64,000 nucleotides of DNA from Bacteroidota bacterium (lineage in GTDB: Bacteria; Bacteroidota; Bacteroidia; JACCXN01): assembly GCA_013696965.1 (NCBI GenBank), contig JACCXN010000083.1, positions 31,261-95,260 on the forward strand. The letters are read 5' to 3'. The position numbers were made by a program, and so were the translations under genes. The notes beneath the pieces were generated by a model that made no database searches, was not told the DNA's origin, and saw nothing but the letters and a program-made list of their open reading frames with translations. Below, piece by piece: positions 36,543 through 46,226 of the stretch; the first letter of the stretch is position 1, and every line of letters starts with the position of its first letter.

Positions 36543-37076
36543 ATGATCACACAAAAGATTAAATCCGTAATAAGAGATATTCCTGATTTTCCAAAACCTG
36601 GTATTTTATTCAAGGATATTACTCCGATTTTACTTGATGCTGAACTTTGCACTGAAATTGTGAATGAATTTATTTCCAAATCAGGAAATTCATTGCCTGA
36701 TGCAATAATTGGTGTCGAAAGCAGAGGGTTTTTCTTTGGAATGATGCTTGCCTCAAAATTAAACATTCCATTTATACCTGTTAGAAAAGCAGGCAAGCTT
36801 CCTTATAAGACCATTTCCCATGAATATGACCTTGAGTACGGTTCTTCAAAAATTGAAATGCATACTGGCGTTATTCAAAAGGGTTGGAATGTGTTAATTC
36901 ACGATGATTTATTGGCAACAGGAGGTACTGCAGCAGCAGCTGCTGAACTTGTTGTAAAACAACATGCAAAGGTTTCCGGTTTTCTTTTTCTTGTTGAACT
37001 GGATTTTTTAAATGGAAGAAAAGGCCTTGACAAATATGCTGCAGACAATAAAATTATTAGCTTAATAAATTACTGA
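36543..37076 (+). CDS. apt: Adenine phosphoribosyltransferase
   Basis: A 177-residue purine salvage enzyme that makes AMP from adenine and PRPP. The family pattern is complete: IPDFPKPGILFKDITPIL at residues 13-30, IIGVESRGFFFG, the IPVRKAGKLPY hood region, and the PRPP-binding loop VLIHDDLLATGGTAAAA (about 119-135). Length is typical. The ATG is 15 bases after the HhH gene stop, indicating cotranscription. Confidence 0.95.
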   Translation: MITQKIKSVIRDIPDFPKPGILFKDITPILLDAELCTEIVNEFISKSGNSLPDAIIGVESRGFFFGMMLASKLNIPFIPVRKAGKLPYKTISHEYDLEYGSSKIEMHTGVIQKGWNVLIHDDLLATGGTAAAAAELVVKQHAKVSGFLFLVELDFLNGRKGLDKYAADNKIISLINY

Positions 37077-37136
37077 AAATAATCAGTCATAAATAAAAGT
37101 GCTTTTAAAAGAGTAATAAATTAAAAAATTGAAGTA

Positions 37137-38279
37137 ATGGATTTTGAATTAAATGAAAATCAAAAAATGATTGCCGGAATGATTAAGGATTTTGGCGATA
37201 AACACATTCGGCCAAAGATGATGGAGTGGGACGAATCACAGGAATTCCCGGTAGAAGTATTCAAAAAACTTGGCGAACTAGGTTTAATGGGGGTATTGGT
37301 TCCAACTCAATACGGTGGTTCAGGTTTTAGTTATACAGAATACGTAACAGCAATTACTGAACTTTCCAGGATCTGTGGCTCTATTGGTCTTTCAATGGCT
37401 GCTCATAATTCACTTTGCACAGGCCATATCCTTGCCTTTGGCAATGAGGAGCAAAAGCAGAGATGGCTTCCTAAATTAGCAACTGCCGAATGGATTGGAG
37501 CATGGGGCCTTACTGAAACAGGAACAGGATCAGATGCGGGCGGAATGAATACCACTGCTGTACAGGACGGGGATTATTGGGTAATTAATGGAAGCAAGAA
37601 TTTTATTACGCACGCTATTTCCGGCAATGTGGCCGTAGTAATTGTGAGAACCGGTGAAAAAGGAGATTCGCATGGTATGACCACTTTTGTTATAGAAAAA
37701 GGAACAGAAGGTTTTGGATCAGGAAAGAAAGAGAATAAATTGGGAATGCGCGCTTCTGAAACTGCCGAATTAATTTTTGATAATTGCAGAGTTCATAAGG
37801 ACAATATGCTAGGAAAGCCAGGGGAAGGATTTATTCAGGCAATGAAAGTGCTCGATGGCGGTCGTATTTCAATTGCTTCTCTTGCGCTTGGAATTGCCAA
37901 GGGAGCTTTTGATGCTTCAGTTAAATACTCAAAAGAACGCTTTCAATTCGGCCAGGCGATTTCCAGCTTCCAGGGAATAGCATTTAAAATTGCAGATATG
38001 GCAACTGAAATTGAAGCTGCTGAATTACTTACTTTCCAGGCAGCAGACTTGAAAAACAGGGGATTGAAAGTAACAAGGCAATCTGCTTTTGCCAAATATT
38101 ATGCTTCTGAAGTTTCTGTAAGGGTTTCTACCGATGCAGTTCAAATTTTTGGTGGTTATGGATATACAAAGGATTTTCCAGTTGAAAAGTTTTACCGCGA
38201 TTCCAAACTTTGTACAATAGGTGAGGGAACTTCTGAAATCCAAAAATTGGTTATTGCCAAGGATATTCTGAAAGATTAA
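37137..38279 (+). CDS. Acyl-CoA dehydrogenase (short/branched-chain type)
   Basis: A 380-residue FAD-dependent acyl-CoA dehydrogenase. Motifs: [16 protein letters not shown] (about 118-133), [31 protein letters not shown], and the C-terminal block [18 protein letters not shown] followed by GEGTSEIQK with the catalytic Glu (about residue 364). It introduces a 2,3-double bond into acyl-CoA and passes electrons to ETF. The layout matches butyryl-/isobutyryl-type enzymes, which would suit IcmF-linked metabolism, but the substrate cannot be fixed. Ends at a terminator. Confidence 0.92.
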   Translation: MDFELNENQKMIAGMIKDFGDKHIRPKMMEWDESQEFPVEVFKKLGELGLMGVLVPTQYGGSGFSYTEYVTAITELSRICGSIGLSMAAHNSLCTGHILAFGNEEQKQRWLPKLATAEWIGAWGLTETGTGSDAGGMNTTAVQDGDYWVINGSKNFITHAISGNVAVVIVRTGEKGDSHGMTTFVIEKGTEGFGSGKKENKLGMRASETAELIFDNCRVHKDNMLGKPGEGFIQAMKVLDGGRISIASLALGIAKGAFDASVKYSKERFQFGQAISSFQGIAFKIADMATEIEAAELLTFQAADLKNRGLKVTRQSAFAKYYASEVSVRVSTDAVQIFGGYGYTKDFPVEKFYRDSKLCTIGEGTSEIQKLVIAKDILKD

Positions 38280-38295
38280 TTTAATAAACTGTAAT

Positions 38296-38340
38296 AAAAA
38301 AAGCCGTTTCAAAAGTGAAATTTTGAAACGGCTTTTTTTA
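38296..38340 (+). terminator. Rho-independent terminator after acyl-CoA dehydrogenase
   Basis: AAAAAGCCGTTTCAAAA at about 38297-38313 pairs with TTTTGAAACGGCTTTTTT at about 38321-38338. The GCCGTTTCAA core recurs in the terminator at 45451-45490. Confidence 0.9.
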
Positions 38341-38458
38341 TTATTTTAATTCTTAGTTTAGACCTAGCATTAGCTAAATTATATAGCGCTGGGCGTTGTT
38401 CTCAACTAGGACCGGGATACCCGGGGTTCACCAATTACCTGAATGTATTAATTTGGGG
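38341..38458. repeat. REP-like, GC-rich non-coding scar
   Basis: A 118-base spacer whose middle (about 38384-38435) is much richer in G+C than its surroundings. It contains short palindromic pieces such as ACCGGGATACCCGGGGT and AGCGCT, then TTTGGGGCTATC just before the end of the neighbouring gene. This appearance is that of a degenerate repetitive extragenic palindromic element of the kind scattered in many Bacteroidota genomes; a single copy here cannot prove it. Confidence 0.4.
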
Positions 38459-41400
38459 CTATCTGAGCAGATGAAAAAATGCATTGGAAGAATCGATTTG
38501 GCCTTCAAAGGTTACTCCACTAAATTCAATAAAGTAAACGCCTTCGGGTGCTTGGTTTCCATTAAAAAGTGTTCCATCCCAACTGTTGGCCTGTAAATTT
38601 AATTCGGCAATTAGTGTTCCCCAACGGTTGAATATTTTCAAATCGAATTCTGAATACCCCTTACTATCAAAAGTAAAGAAATCGTTTTTTTTATCTCCGT
38701 TAGGAGTAAACACATTGGGAAACGTTGCATTGCATGGAATGTAACTTATTTCTATACTGTCCATGGCTGCACACCCTGCCGAATCAGAAACCCAAACAAA
38801 ATAAACTCCGGAAGATCCAACATTAAAAGAATTGGAGCTTGAATAGTCCTGCCAGAAGTACTGGGCAAAATTATTTGCGGGTTCTAATAATAAAGTTTCC
38901 CCGTTACAAATTATAGTGTCATTACCCAATGAAACAATGGGAGCTATATAAACCTGCACTAATATGCTGTCTGTAATACTGCAATTCCCTACATTTGTAT
39001 TGAGTATATAATATCCTGAATTGAAAGTAGATGGCAACCCAATTAAATCAGAACTGTTTGTGGATTGGAAACCCAAAGGTCCTGTCCACTGATAATTTTG
39101 TCCGTTATAGTGCGATGAATATAAATATAACGTATCATTTGTACATACCGGATCATTTGAAAAAGGATATGGATTTTCCGGACCAGGCATAATCTCTACC
39201 AATAATGTGTCGGGTACACTAGCACAGCCATTTACTTGGGCCGTAACATAATAGGTGAACCAGCCACTTGTTTGTGAAGTAAAATAAACGGTTTGCCCGG
39301 TATCAACCAAATTTAATCCATTCCATATTAATTGAGAATTGGCAGGACCTGTTGCACTTAATACCAGCGTATCGTTCATGCAAACAGGAGAATTTGATTG
39401 AGCATTGGGAGCTTCAGGCAAAGGGAAAACAGTTAATGTTGCGTTTACTGAATTGCCAATGCAACCGTTAACAGAGGCATATACGGAATAGGTTCCAGCG
39501 TAAGAACTGTTTGCATTTGGAATTATAAGTGGATTTTGATTAGAGGTAATTGTCATGGGCCCTGACCAGTGATAAATAGCTCCTGTTAAACTGTCTGTAA
39601 TTATTATCAAAGGTGATCCATCACAACTTGCAACTATAATAATTGTATCTAATAGGGGCAGAGGAACAACATCAATTTCAATGCTGGAGACCTGGCTAAA
39701 ACATCCATTTGCCACTACAATTAACTCATAAGTTCCGTTATAGGTAGTATCAGAATTAAGAATCGTAAATGGATTTCCCTGGTAGGAAATACCAAAAGGG
39801 TCATACCAAATAAACACCGAAGGAAGGGAGGCCTGGCCGGTTAAAATAATCGAACTACCTTGGCAAATTGGAGTGTTAACAGAAATGTTGGTTATAAGGG
39901 GAGTAGGCTGTACATTAACCATCAGATATGCTTCTTGTGATTGGCAACCATCTAAGGTTACTGTAGCGGTATAATTGCCTGCCAGAGCCGGGTAAATAAA
40001 TGGGTTCTGAAGATTTGAAGTAAAAGATTGAACTCCATTCCAGTTATATTGAGCATTAAAAAGGAATGTGGCATTTAAAAACAAGGTGTCGTATTCACAA
40101 AGGGGAGAATTGTAGGAAAGGGCTGGTGCAGGGGGCTGAGCCAAAACAGTAACTTCTATACTGTCCTTAACAGGTGGACAGCCTGGAAAAGAAACTTCAA
40201 GATAATAGAAACCTGAACTTTGAATTGAAGCAATCAATGAAGGACTAATAAAAGTGGAGGAAAAGTTTCCTGGCCCTGTCCATGAATAACTTCCATTTAG
40301 TGTGTCTGCATAAAGAAATAATGAATCCCCCTGACATACCACCCCACTATTGTTTAAATTCAAAACAGGCATGGCATCGAATTCTATGTATAAAGTGGAC
40401 ATTGGGCTTTGACAAACTCCATCGCCAATAATAAGGGAATAAGTGCCTTGGTTGGTTGAGTTAACGTTTGTAATAGTGGGGTTTTGTAATGCGGATGAAA
40501 AATTGTCGGGTCCAATCCATTGGTAGATTCCGTTAATTATTCCAGGAGTTGTCAATTCTAATGTGCCACCCACACATACAGGATTATTAAAGGATAACTG
40601 GGGAGCAAGCGATGCTATACTCATAAAAACATTTACTTGAAGGGGAATACTTGAACAGGAGAAATCAGTGGAGGTAACGAAGTAGGATGTATCAGAATAA
40701 AGTGGATTGGTTGTAAATGCATTGGACATTGCTAATAGGTTCCCTCCCGGAGCGTCAAGCCATTGGATTGGATTAGATGAACTGGCATTTAAAGTAACTG
40801 AATTGCCATGGCATATTGTGGTATCACTTGCGGTGGGAGCATTAACCTCAGGATGAAAATTCACAGAAACAAAAGCAGAGGTATCCTTGCAACCATAAAA
40901 ATCAGTGACCACAACATTGTAGGCCCCGGGGTTATTAACTACTATTATTTGGGTGGCTTGCCCTCCGGGTTGCCATTCATACGTGGTCATCCCGGAATTG
41001 GCATAAAGGGTTACGGAATCTCCAGCGCAAAGGGTACCGGTTTGGGAAGCAGTAATGAGTGCTTCCACAGGAGAGATTATAATATTTGCAGAAACAGAGG
41101 TGGGAATATTACAAGAAGTAACCACGCAGGTATAAGTTCCGGGTTGGTATATCCATTGAATGGAATCAGAACCAAAAAGGGGAGCACTCCACTGGTATAT
41201 TCCAAAAGTGGAGGAAAAGACCTCTAATTGTATGCTGTCACCAGGGCAAAGTATCCCATGAGGAGTAATTTCCAGGAAAGGCGTTGTGTAATTCCTCACT
41301 TCAAAAGTGTTTGAGACCCGCTGGCAAGAGTCATTATCTGTTACAAGGCAATAGTAAAAACCTGCAATATTCACATAAACCGATTGCAGGGTATCATAAT

Positions 41401-44209
41401 TCATCCAACCTGAAGGGCCATGCCACAGGTATTTACCCGCAATATTCACTGTAAGCAAAACGGAATCCCCCGGACAAATAACTCCATGGGAGGGTTGAGC
41501 CGTTATATTTGGTTGAGGTTTGAAGATTACATTTTTATATTGTGCTTCTTTTTTTTGGCAACCATTTGAATCTAATACAGTAATTTCAAGTTTGTAATTT
41601 CCTGAATTATAAATATTAATTGAATCTGTATCATTGGGTCCTGAAATTCCTGAACCATCTATATTGGACCAATCGTAAATATAATTTCCTTGTAGCGTGG
41701 TCCATAATGGAATAGTATCCCCTGGGCATAAAATTTCATTTCCGAAAATCTGGAAAGGGGAAATTTCTGGTGCGGGATAAACAATAATATATATTGAATC
41801 AGACACCAGCGTTGTGTCAGTTCCGCATGTGTTGTTCCTGATTACAGTTGCATTAAAATAATACCATCCGGTTTGAACTGGCAAAAAACTAATAGCCGCT
41901 TGATTTGGACATGTAGAATTGGAAAAATTTGGAACAGGATAATTTTGCCATAGTGTTTGTGTAACATCTATGCAATAAGGAAGAGTAGTAATTGCAGCGG
42001 GGTTTGTTATAGTGTCATAAATAAAAACCCTGATGTATTTATTTGGGCAGGTTCTAATTGTATCAGTATAAAAGGTGTCCAAGGGGAATCGCATTCTAAG
42101 ATCATAGAGCGGCAGAACATCTACTTTAACATATATTTTATTTGTGTTTACACAATTATTACTGTCAATCACATTAAAAGTATACCAACCGGAGTTTTTT
42201 GCCCAAACGCTGTCTGAATTTACAGTTCCAATGTTTGTGTTTATCCAATATCTTGTTTGTATATTGGAAGAAGGATGCCCGGTTAATAAAACACTATCCG
42301 GGAAACATAAAAAAACTGGATTGGTATTAATTTTAAAGGTATTTACTCCTTTACTGTCAGAAATAGGAGGTATAAGGGGTACTGGATTTACCTGTACGTA
42401 TATTGTGTCAGAACTTACAAAACATCCGTCATAACTGCTGAGTTGTAATGAGTAGTTTCCAGAGGTATTGATGAAACTATTGAAGGTGGTATCCCCGTTT
42501 GACCAGTTGTAATGAAAAGCCGGAGCAATACTGTTAATATCTATAAGGTGTATGTTGGTGGTTGTTTGGGTATTACTAGAAATAAAATTTGGCCCGCAAA
42601 GGGCTATTGTATCGGCACAATTTTCAGCTGCGCAAACACCCAGATAAGGTCTGTTACATGTGCTGCCTTCCCGGTAATAATAATCATAAGGGGCACGTGA
42701 TTCATCAAAAACCTGTCCTGCAATTAAATCACCATTCCCCCTGGAATTAATAGATAAATAAAAATTATAAAAAGGATCAGCACATAATGCATTGGGAGAA
42801 TTGGCGGTGTTGTTTTTAGTTAAATTTCCTGTTACATTATATACAGCATTTGTTCTGGGAATGTTCAAATTATTCCAGTAACTACCACCAATTAACAATT
42901 GATTGGAGGTGTTTATGGCATTAGTCCAACAGTGATCATTGTTAACGCTTCCTGCTTGTTGAGCCCAGGTTCTTTCCAGGTTATTATTGAATTTAATTGC
43001 ATATATATCCCAGTATCCTACACTGTTAAAAGTTCCCTGGCCATAGTAATTTGCAAGGTTTGAAAAAACACATTTAAAGTGACCTCCAATATATACGTCC
43101 CCTGATAAGGTAACAGCTACTGTCCTGGAACTTATGTCGCTAGCCGAGGCTTCTGTGGTGGCTTTGATAAAAGTGCCTGAAGTGTCGTATTTGGCCACAA
43201 AAATTTTATTGTAATAAGTACTATTAGAAATAGTTTGGTTTTGCCCTGGTTGAAAAAAGATCAATTGGTTTCCTTTGTTGTCCCCTGTGATGTATAAATC
43301 CTTCCCTTTTACCAATAATCCATATGCTATATTCATTTGTCCTCCGCCAATTCTTCTGAACCAAAGCTCATTTCCTTCAGGGTCGATTTTCATCAGGAAA
43401 ATGGCATTCATCATATTGTTGTTGTAGGTATTGGTAAATTGAATGGTGTCGGAGAATTGCCCGGTTACATAAATATTCCCAGAATCATCTGATGCAATGC
43501 TCATACCCCTGTCAGTGTATTTTGCATTTCCCTGTTTAACCCATACTTCATTTCCTGATCCATCATATTTTGCAATGAATACATCATAAGAAGGTAATCC
43601 ATCGATTGGATCTATCATGCTGTTCACAGAAATGCTCCCGAAATTTACCTGACCTCTAAACTGGCCCGTAATATATACATTGCCCAAGGGGTCGGAACAT
43701 ACTTTATAGCCCATGTCTCCGGTCATAGCCCCTCCTGCAGATTTTACCCAAAGGACATCCCCGGTAATGCCATCATACTTGGCCAGGAAAATATCCTGGG
43801 TGGCATTTATTGCACTAAGAGTAAAACCGTCAAAAGAAGCAAATGTGGAATAAAATCCGGTCACAAAACAGTTCCCTGCCGGATCCAGCGCTATGGATAA
43901 GCCCTTGTCGGCTCCCTGGCCGCCAGCTTTTTTTAACCATAAAATACTGCCTACAGGGTCAATTTTGGCAACAAAAATATCCAGATAACCATTGGAATTC
44001 ATGTTTATTCCTCCCAATTGCATTACCTGACTGAAATATCCTGTTATATAAACATTGCCGCTGGCATCGGTAACCATATCAATGCATTCGTCAATTTGCT
44101 GACCTCCACCGGTTGTTATATGATAGTTTTGGGATTTTGCCTCCGGTATAATCAACAGGAATAGGCAAAGTATTATATTAAGAAGAATAAAAACCTTTGA
44201 TTTATTCAT
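38459..44209 (-). CDS. Giant T9SS type B surface protein with SBBP repeats and Ig-like modules
   Basis: A 1916-residue secreted protein. Signal peptide residues 1-26 (ending PEAKSQ). Residues about 30-470 are SBBP-type propeller repeats (DASGNVYITGYF, DPAGNCFVTGFY, DPLGNVYITGQF, DDSGNIYVTGQF). Residues about 540-1820 are a chain of roughly 70-110-residue Ig/PKD-like modules marked by CPGDSIPL / CAGDSVTL / CQGDSLFL entries and Y.W.GP cores. Residues about 1825-1916 are the gliding-motility-associated C-terminal (type B) domain (FPNVFTPNGDKKNDFF, LKIFNRWGTLI, APEGVYFIEFSG). It is presumably a long adhesin-like filament on the cell surface. It is the longest gene of the window and stands alone. 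Confidence 0.9.
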   Translation of the reverse strand: MNKSKVFILLNIILCLFLLIIPEAKSQNYHITTGGGQQIDECIDMVTDASGNVYITGYFSQVMQLGGINMNSNGYLDIFVAKIDPVGSILWLKKAGGQGADKGLSIALDPAGNCFVTGFYSTFASFDGFTLSAINATQDIFLAKYDGITGDVLWVKSAGGAMTGDMGYKVCSDPLGNVYITGQFRGQVNFGSISVNSMIDPIDGLPSYDVFIAKYDGSGNEVWVKQGNAKYTDRGMSIASDDSGNIYVTGQFSDTIQFTNTYNNNMMNAIFLMKIDPEGNELWFRRIGGGQMNIAYGLLVKGKDLYITGDNKGNQLIFFQPGQNQTISNSTYYNKIFVAKYDTSGTFIKATTEASASDISSRTVAVTLSGDVYIGGHFKCVFSNLANYYGQGTFNSVGYWDIYAIKFNNNLERTWAQQAGSVNNDHCWTNAINTSNQLLIGGSYWNNLNIPRTNAVYNVTGNLTKNNTANSPNALCADPFYNFYLSINSRGNGDLIAGQVFDESRAPYDYYYREGSTCNRPYLGVCAAENCADTIALCGPNFISSNTQTTTNIHLIDINSIAPAFHYNWSNGDTTFNSFINTSGNYSLQLSSYDGCFVSSDTIYVQVNPVPLIPPISDSKGVNTFKINTNPVFLCFPDSVLLTGHPSSNIQTRYWINTNIGTVNSDSVWAKNSGWYTFNVIDSNNCVNTNKIYVKVDVLPLYDLRMRFPLDTFYTDTIRTCPNKYIRVFIYDTITNPAAITTLPYCIDVTQTLWQNYPVPNFSNSTCPNQAAISFLPVQTGWYYFNATVIRNNTCGTDTTLVSDSIYIIVYPAPEISPFQIFGNEILCPGDTIPLWTTLQGNYIYDWSNIDGSGISGPNDTDSINIYNSGNYKLEITVLDSNGCQKKEAQYKNVIFKPQPNITAQPSHGVICPGDSVLLTVNIAGKYLWHGPSGWMNYDTLQSVYVNIAGFYYCLVTDNDSCQRVSNTFEVRNYTTPFLEITPHGILCPGDSIQLEVFSSTFGIYQWSAPLFGSDSIQWIYQPGTYTCVVTSCNIPTSVSANIIISPVEALITASQTGTLCAGDSVTLYANSGMTTYEWQPGGQATQIIVVNNPGAYNVVVTDFYGCKDTSAFVSVNFHPEVNAPTASDTTICHGNSVTLNASSSNPIQWLDAPGGNLLAMSNAFTTNPLYSDTSYFVTSTDFSCSSIPLQVNVFMSIASLAPQLSFNNPVCVGGTLELTTPGIINGIYQWIGPDNFSSALQNPTITNVNSTNQGTYSLIIGDGVCQSPMSTLYIEFDAMPVLNLNNSGVVCQGDSLFLYADTLNGSYSWTGPGNFSSTFISPSLIASIQSSGFYYLEVSFPGCPPVKDSIEVTVLAQPPAPALSYNSPLCEYDTLFLNATFLFNAQYNWNGVQSFTSNLQNPFIYPALAGNYTATVTLDGCQSQEAYLMVNVQPTPLITNISVNTPICQGSSIILTGQASLPSVFIWYDPFGISYQGNPFTILNSDTTYNGTYELIVVANGCFSQVSSIEIDVVPLPLLDTIIIVASCDGSPLIIITDSLTGAIYHWSGPMTITSNQNPLIIPNANSSYAGTYSVYASVNGCIGNSVNATLTVFPLPEAPNAQSNSPVCMNDTLVLSATGPANSQLIWNGLNLVDTGQTVYFTSQTSGWFTYYVTAQVNGCASVPDTLLVEIMPGPENPYPFSNDPVCTNDTLYLYSSHYNGQNYQWTGPLGFQSTNSSDLIGLPSTFNSGYYILNTNVGNCSITDSILVQVYIAPIVSLGNDTIICNGETLLLEPANNFAQYFWQDYSSSNSFNVGSSGVYFVWVSDSAGCAAMDSIEISYIPCNATFPNVFTPNGDKKNDFFTFDSKGYSEFDLKIFNRWGTLIAELNLQANSWDGTLFNGNQAPEGVYFIEFSGVTFEGQIDSSNAFFHLLR

Positions 44210-44292
44210 CGGAGAACTTTCGATATTTAAGGCTAATTTACCTTTTTTAATCGGAAAACCAAGGTTTTTATATTAAAAGTCCCATAACACCT

Positions 44293-44300
44293 CAAATTTA
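44293..44300 (-). promoter_or_regulatory. -7 element upstream of the giant surface protein
   Basis: Reads TAAATTTG on the minus strand, an exact TAnnTTTG match, 84 bases before the ATG at 44209. Confidence 0.38.
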
Positions 44301-44464
44301 AAGATAAAGGAGAAAAACATAAATTCCCTTCATCCGGATTGAGTCATCTCTTACAAATTGCGATTAACATATTTAAAACCATTTATTGGCTTCCCTTAAA
44401 TTTAATCCATCTTAGTATATATTTGGCATTACCGAAATTACATTGTCACATTATTTAAAAATGC

Positions 44465-45318
44465 TTACAAGTTGCCTTTTATGAATTTCATGTTTACCAT
44501 TTTGCCTTTTAACAAGAAATTCAAAATATATATTCCATTAGCATCCTCCAAAGAATCTATTCCAGCAACGAGCACTAAACTACCATCCATTGATTTTAAG
44601 GAGGCGTTAACTCTTGCAATTCCAGGGAAAGTACTGATTTGATTCCATGTATCCGTTGCAGGGTCATATTCATAAAGTTCCTTTCTTAAACTCTCGTTTT
44701 GATCCTTGCCAAAAATCAAATAACCTTTTCCGTTGTGGACAGTGGCAGATGCACGCCAAAGGGAACCAAAGGGCAAATTGTTTTTTTGAATCCAGGTATC
44801 ATTGGCCATAGTATAAGCCCATACTTCATTGATGGATGAATTTACTGTTGTTTTCCCACCTATAATGTAAGCTACATTGTTAATTACCATACTGCTTGAT
44901 CCGGCTCTGCCAACAGAGGGTAAAGGTGATTTAATACCCACTGATTGGACTGTTCATTGAACATCCATAAATCATTTAAATAATCGGAATTAACTCCTCC
45001 AAAAACATAACCTGAATTCGTGGATGAAAATCCTGAAGCATATTGCCTTTCTGTTCCAGTGGGCATTGAAGGGGATATGCTCCATGATTCTGTTGTCATA
45101 TCAAAGCTATAGACGTCATTACAGGCAATCCAACCTGTTTTAAAACCGGTGCCGCAGTATGCTTTATTTCCAATCATAAAATAGGTTCCGTCATCCCTTT
45201 CAGTAGAAGGAAAATCTGCAATTTGCTCCCAGCTCTGACTCATTGATGTAAAGTGGACTGTGCTTAGTAAAAAACACAGTATATATTTAATGCTAAAAGG
45301 GATTAAATGATAGGGCAA
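44465..45318 (-). pseudogene. Kelch-repeat secreted protein, interrupted by one frameshift
   Basis: Two overlapping leftward frames make one protein. The 5' part (45318-44884) has a signal peptide and Kelch repeats (GNKAYCGTGFKTG, NDVYSFDMTTESW, GYVFGGVNSDYLNDLWMF). It then runs off into an unrelated tail after NEQSNQW. The other frame, readable from about 44943, continues smoothly with GIKSPLPSVGRAGSSSMV, AYIIGGKTTVNSSINEVWAY and further repeats to 44465. One extra G in the GGG at about 44942-44944 would restore a 285-residue propeller. The final residues (YILNFLLKGKMVNMKFIK) resemble the end of a sorting domain. It may be a true pseudogene or a homopolymer sequencing error. Confidence 0.78.
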
Positions 45319-45450
45319 GAATATGGATTGTTAACAGGTGATTACTAATCTAAAAATGAAGTAAATCTATTGATTTTTTCAGAAAGAGTACAATTCCATC
45401 GATTGATTATTTTAGTTTAATCAATTATTTAAGATAGAATGGTATGTAAA

Positions 45451-45490
45451 CAAGAAAGCCGTTCCAATAATTGAAACGGCTTTCTTGTTT
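45451..45490 (-). terminator. Rho-independent terminator after lolA
   Basis: CAAGAAAGCCGTTCCAA (45451-45467) pairs with TTGAAACGGCTTTCTTG (45471-45487) with one mismatch. It lies 20 bases beyond the lolA stop on the minus strand and shares its GCCGTTTCAA core with the 38.3 kb terminator. Confidence 0.85.
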
Positions 45491-45507
45491 TAGGTTAAAT
45501 TTAATTC

Positions 45508-46164
45508 CTATTCTCTTAAATCAATCACTTCCACCTTTGGGTATTTTGCAGCATTGAAAGTAAAATGAGCATCTGTAACATCAGCATTAGGAACGAATGA
45601 TTTAACTGTATAGGTGTAATTGTTTCCATCCTTGCTTAAAACCTTTATTGAATGTATTTGCTTTGCATTTTTATCAATGTATAGCTTTACTGTATGAAAA
45701 GCTTTAGCTTTTGTGTCAATAGGATATAAGTTAATGGATTGAATCACTTTTCCATTTTCGGTTTTTTCTCCTTCAAATTTATATTTAAATCCTTTTTCAT
45801 ACATAGTAAATATATTAGAAGGAGTAATAGCATCACTCGAGGATGGATCAATGTTGTTAATTTGAACTTCATTGGCATCCTTTAAATAAGTCCAGACTGT
45901 TTTGCCATCAGAAATAACTTCCTGACCAGCGATTTCTAAACGGTATTTGCTTCCCTTGATAGTGATTGTTCCTTCCTGTGTCTCGTTTATTTTAGCACTT
46001 GGATTTTCAAGTGTGTAGGAAAAGGTAGCTTTTATACTGGAATAGGATTTGGTTTTTGCGCTTAATTCATCCAGTATTGCCTTTGCTTTGACATCATCCT
46101 GGGCAGAAGCATTATAAGTACTAAGTGCTACAAATGCTATAATTATTGTAAGTAGTTTTTTCAT
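45508..46164 (-). CDS. lolA: LolA family outer-membrane lipoprotein carrier protein
   Basis: A 218-residue periplasmic protein: signal peptide residues 1-21 (ending NASAQ), then a LolA fold (KAKAILDELSAKTKSYSSIKATFSYTL, GTITIKGSKYRLEIAGQEVISDGKTVWTYL, LYIDKNAKQIHSIKV). It would ferry lipoproteins released from LolCDE to the outer membrane. It lies 62 bases downstream of ftsK on the same strand, a gene order often kept in Bacteroidota, and ends at a terminator. Confidence 0.87.
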   Translation of the reverse strand: MKKLLTIIIAFVALSTYNASAQDDVKAKAILDELSAKTKSYSSIKATFSYTLENPSAKINETQEGTITIKGSKYRLEIAGQEVISDGKTVWTYLKDANEVQINNIDPSSSDAITPSNIFTMYEKGFKYKFEGEKTENGKVIQSINLYPIDTKAKAFHTVKLYIDKNAKQIHSIKVLSKDGNNYTYTVKSFVPNADVTDAHFTFNAAKYPKVEVIDLRE

Positions 46165-46226
46165 GATTATAAAGCGGAATTTTTAGTGAATTTATTGTTT
46201 TAAAAATAATGATTTTATCGCATTGC

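Noticed and set aside
40808-42700. Several plus-strand open frames (up to 139 codons) inside the giant surface gene
   Set aside because: They lie antisense to a continuous 1916-codon gene with a signal peptide, repeats and sorting domain; composition follows the reverse of that gene.
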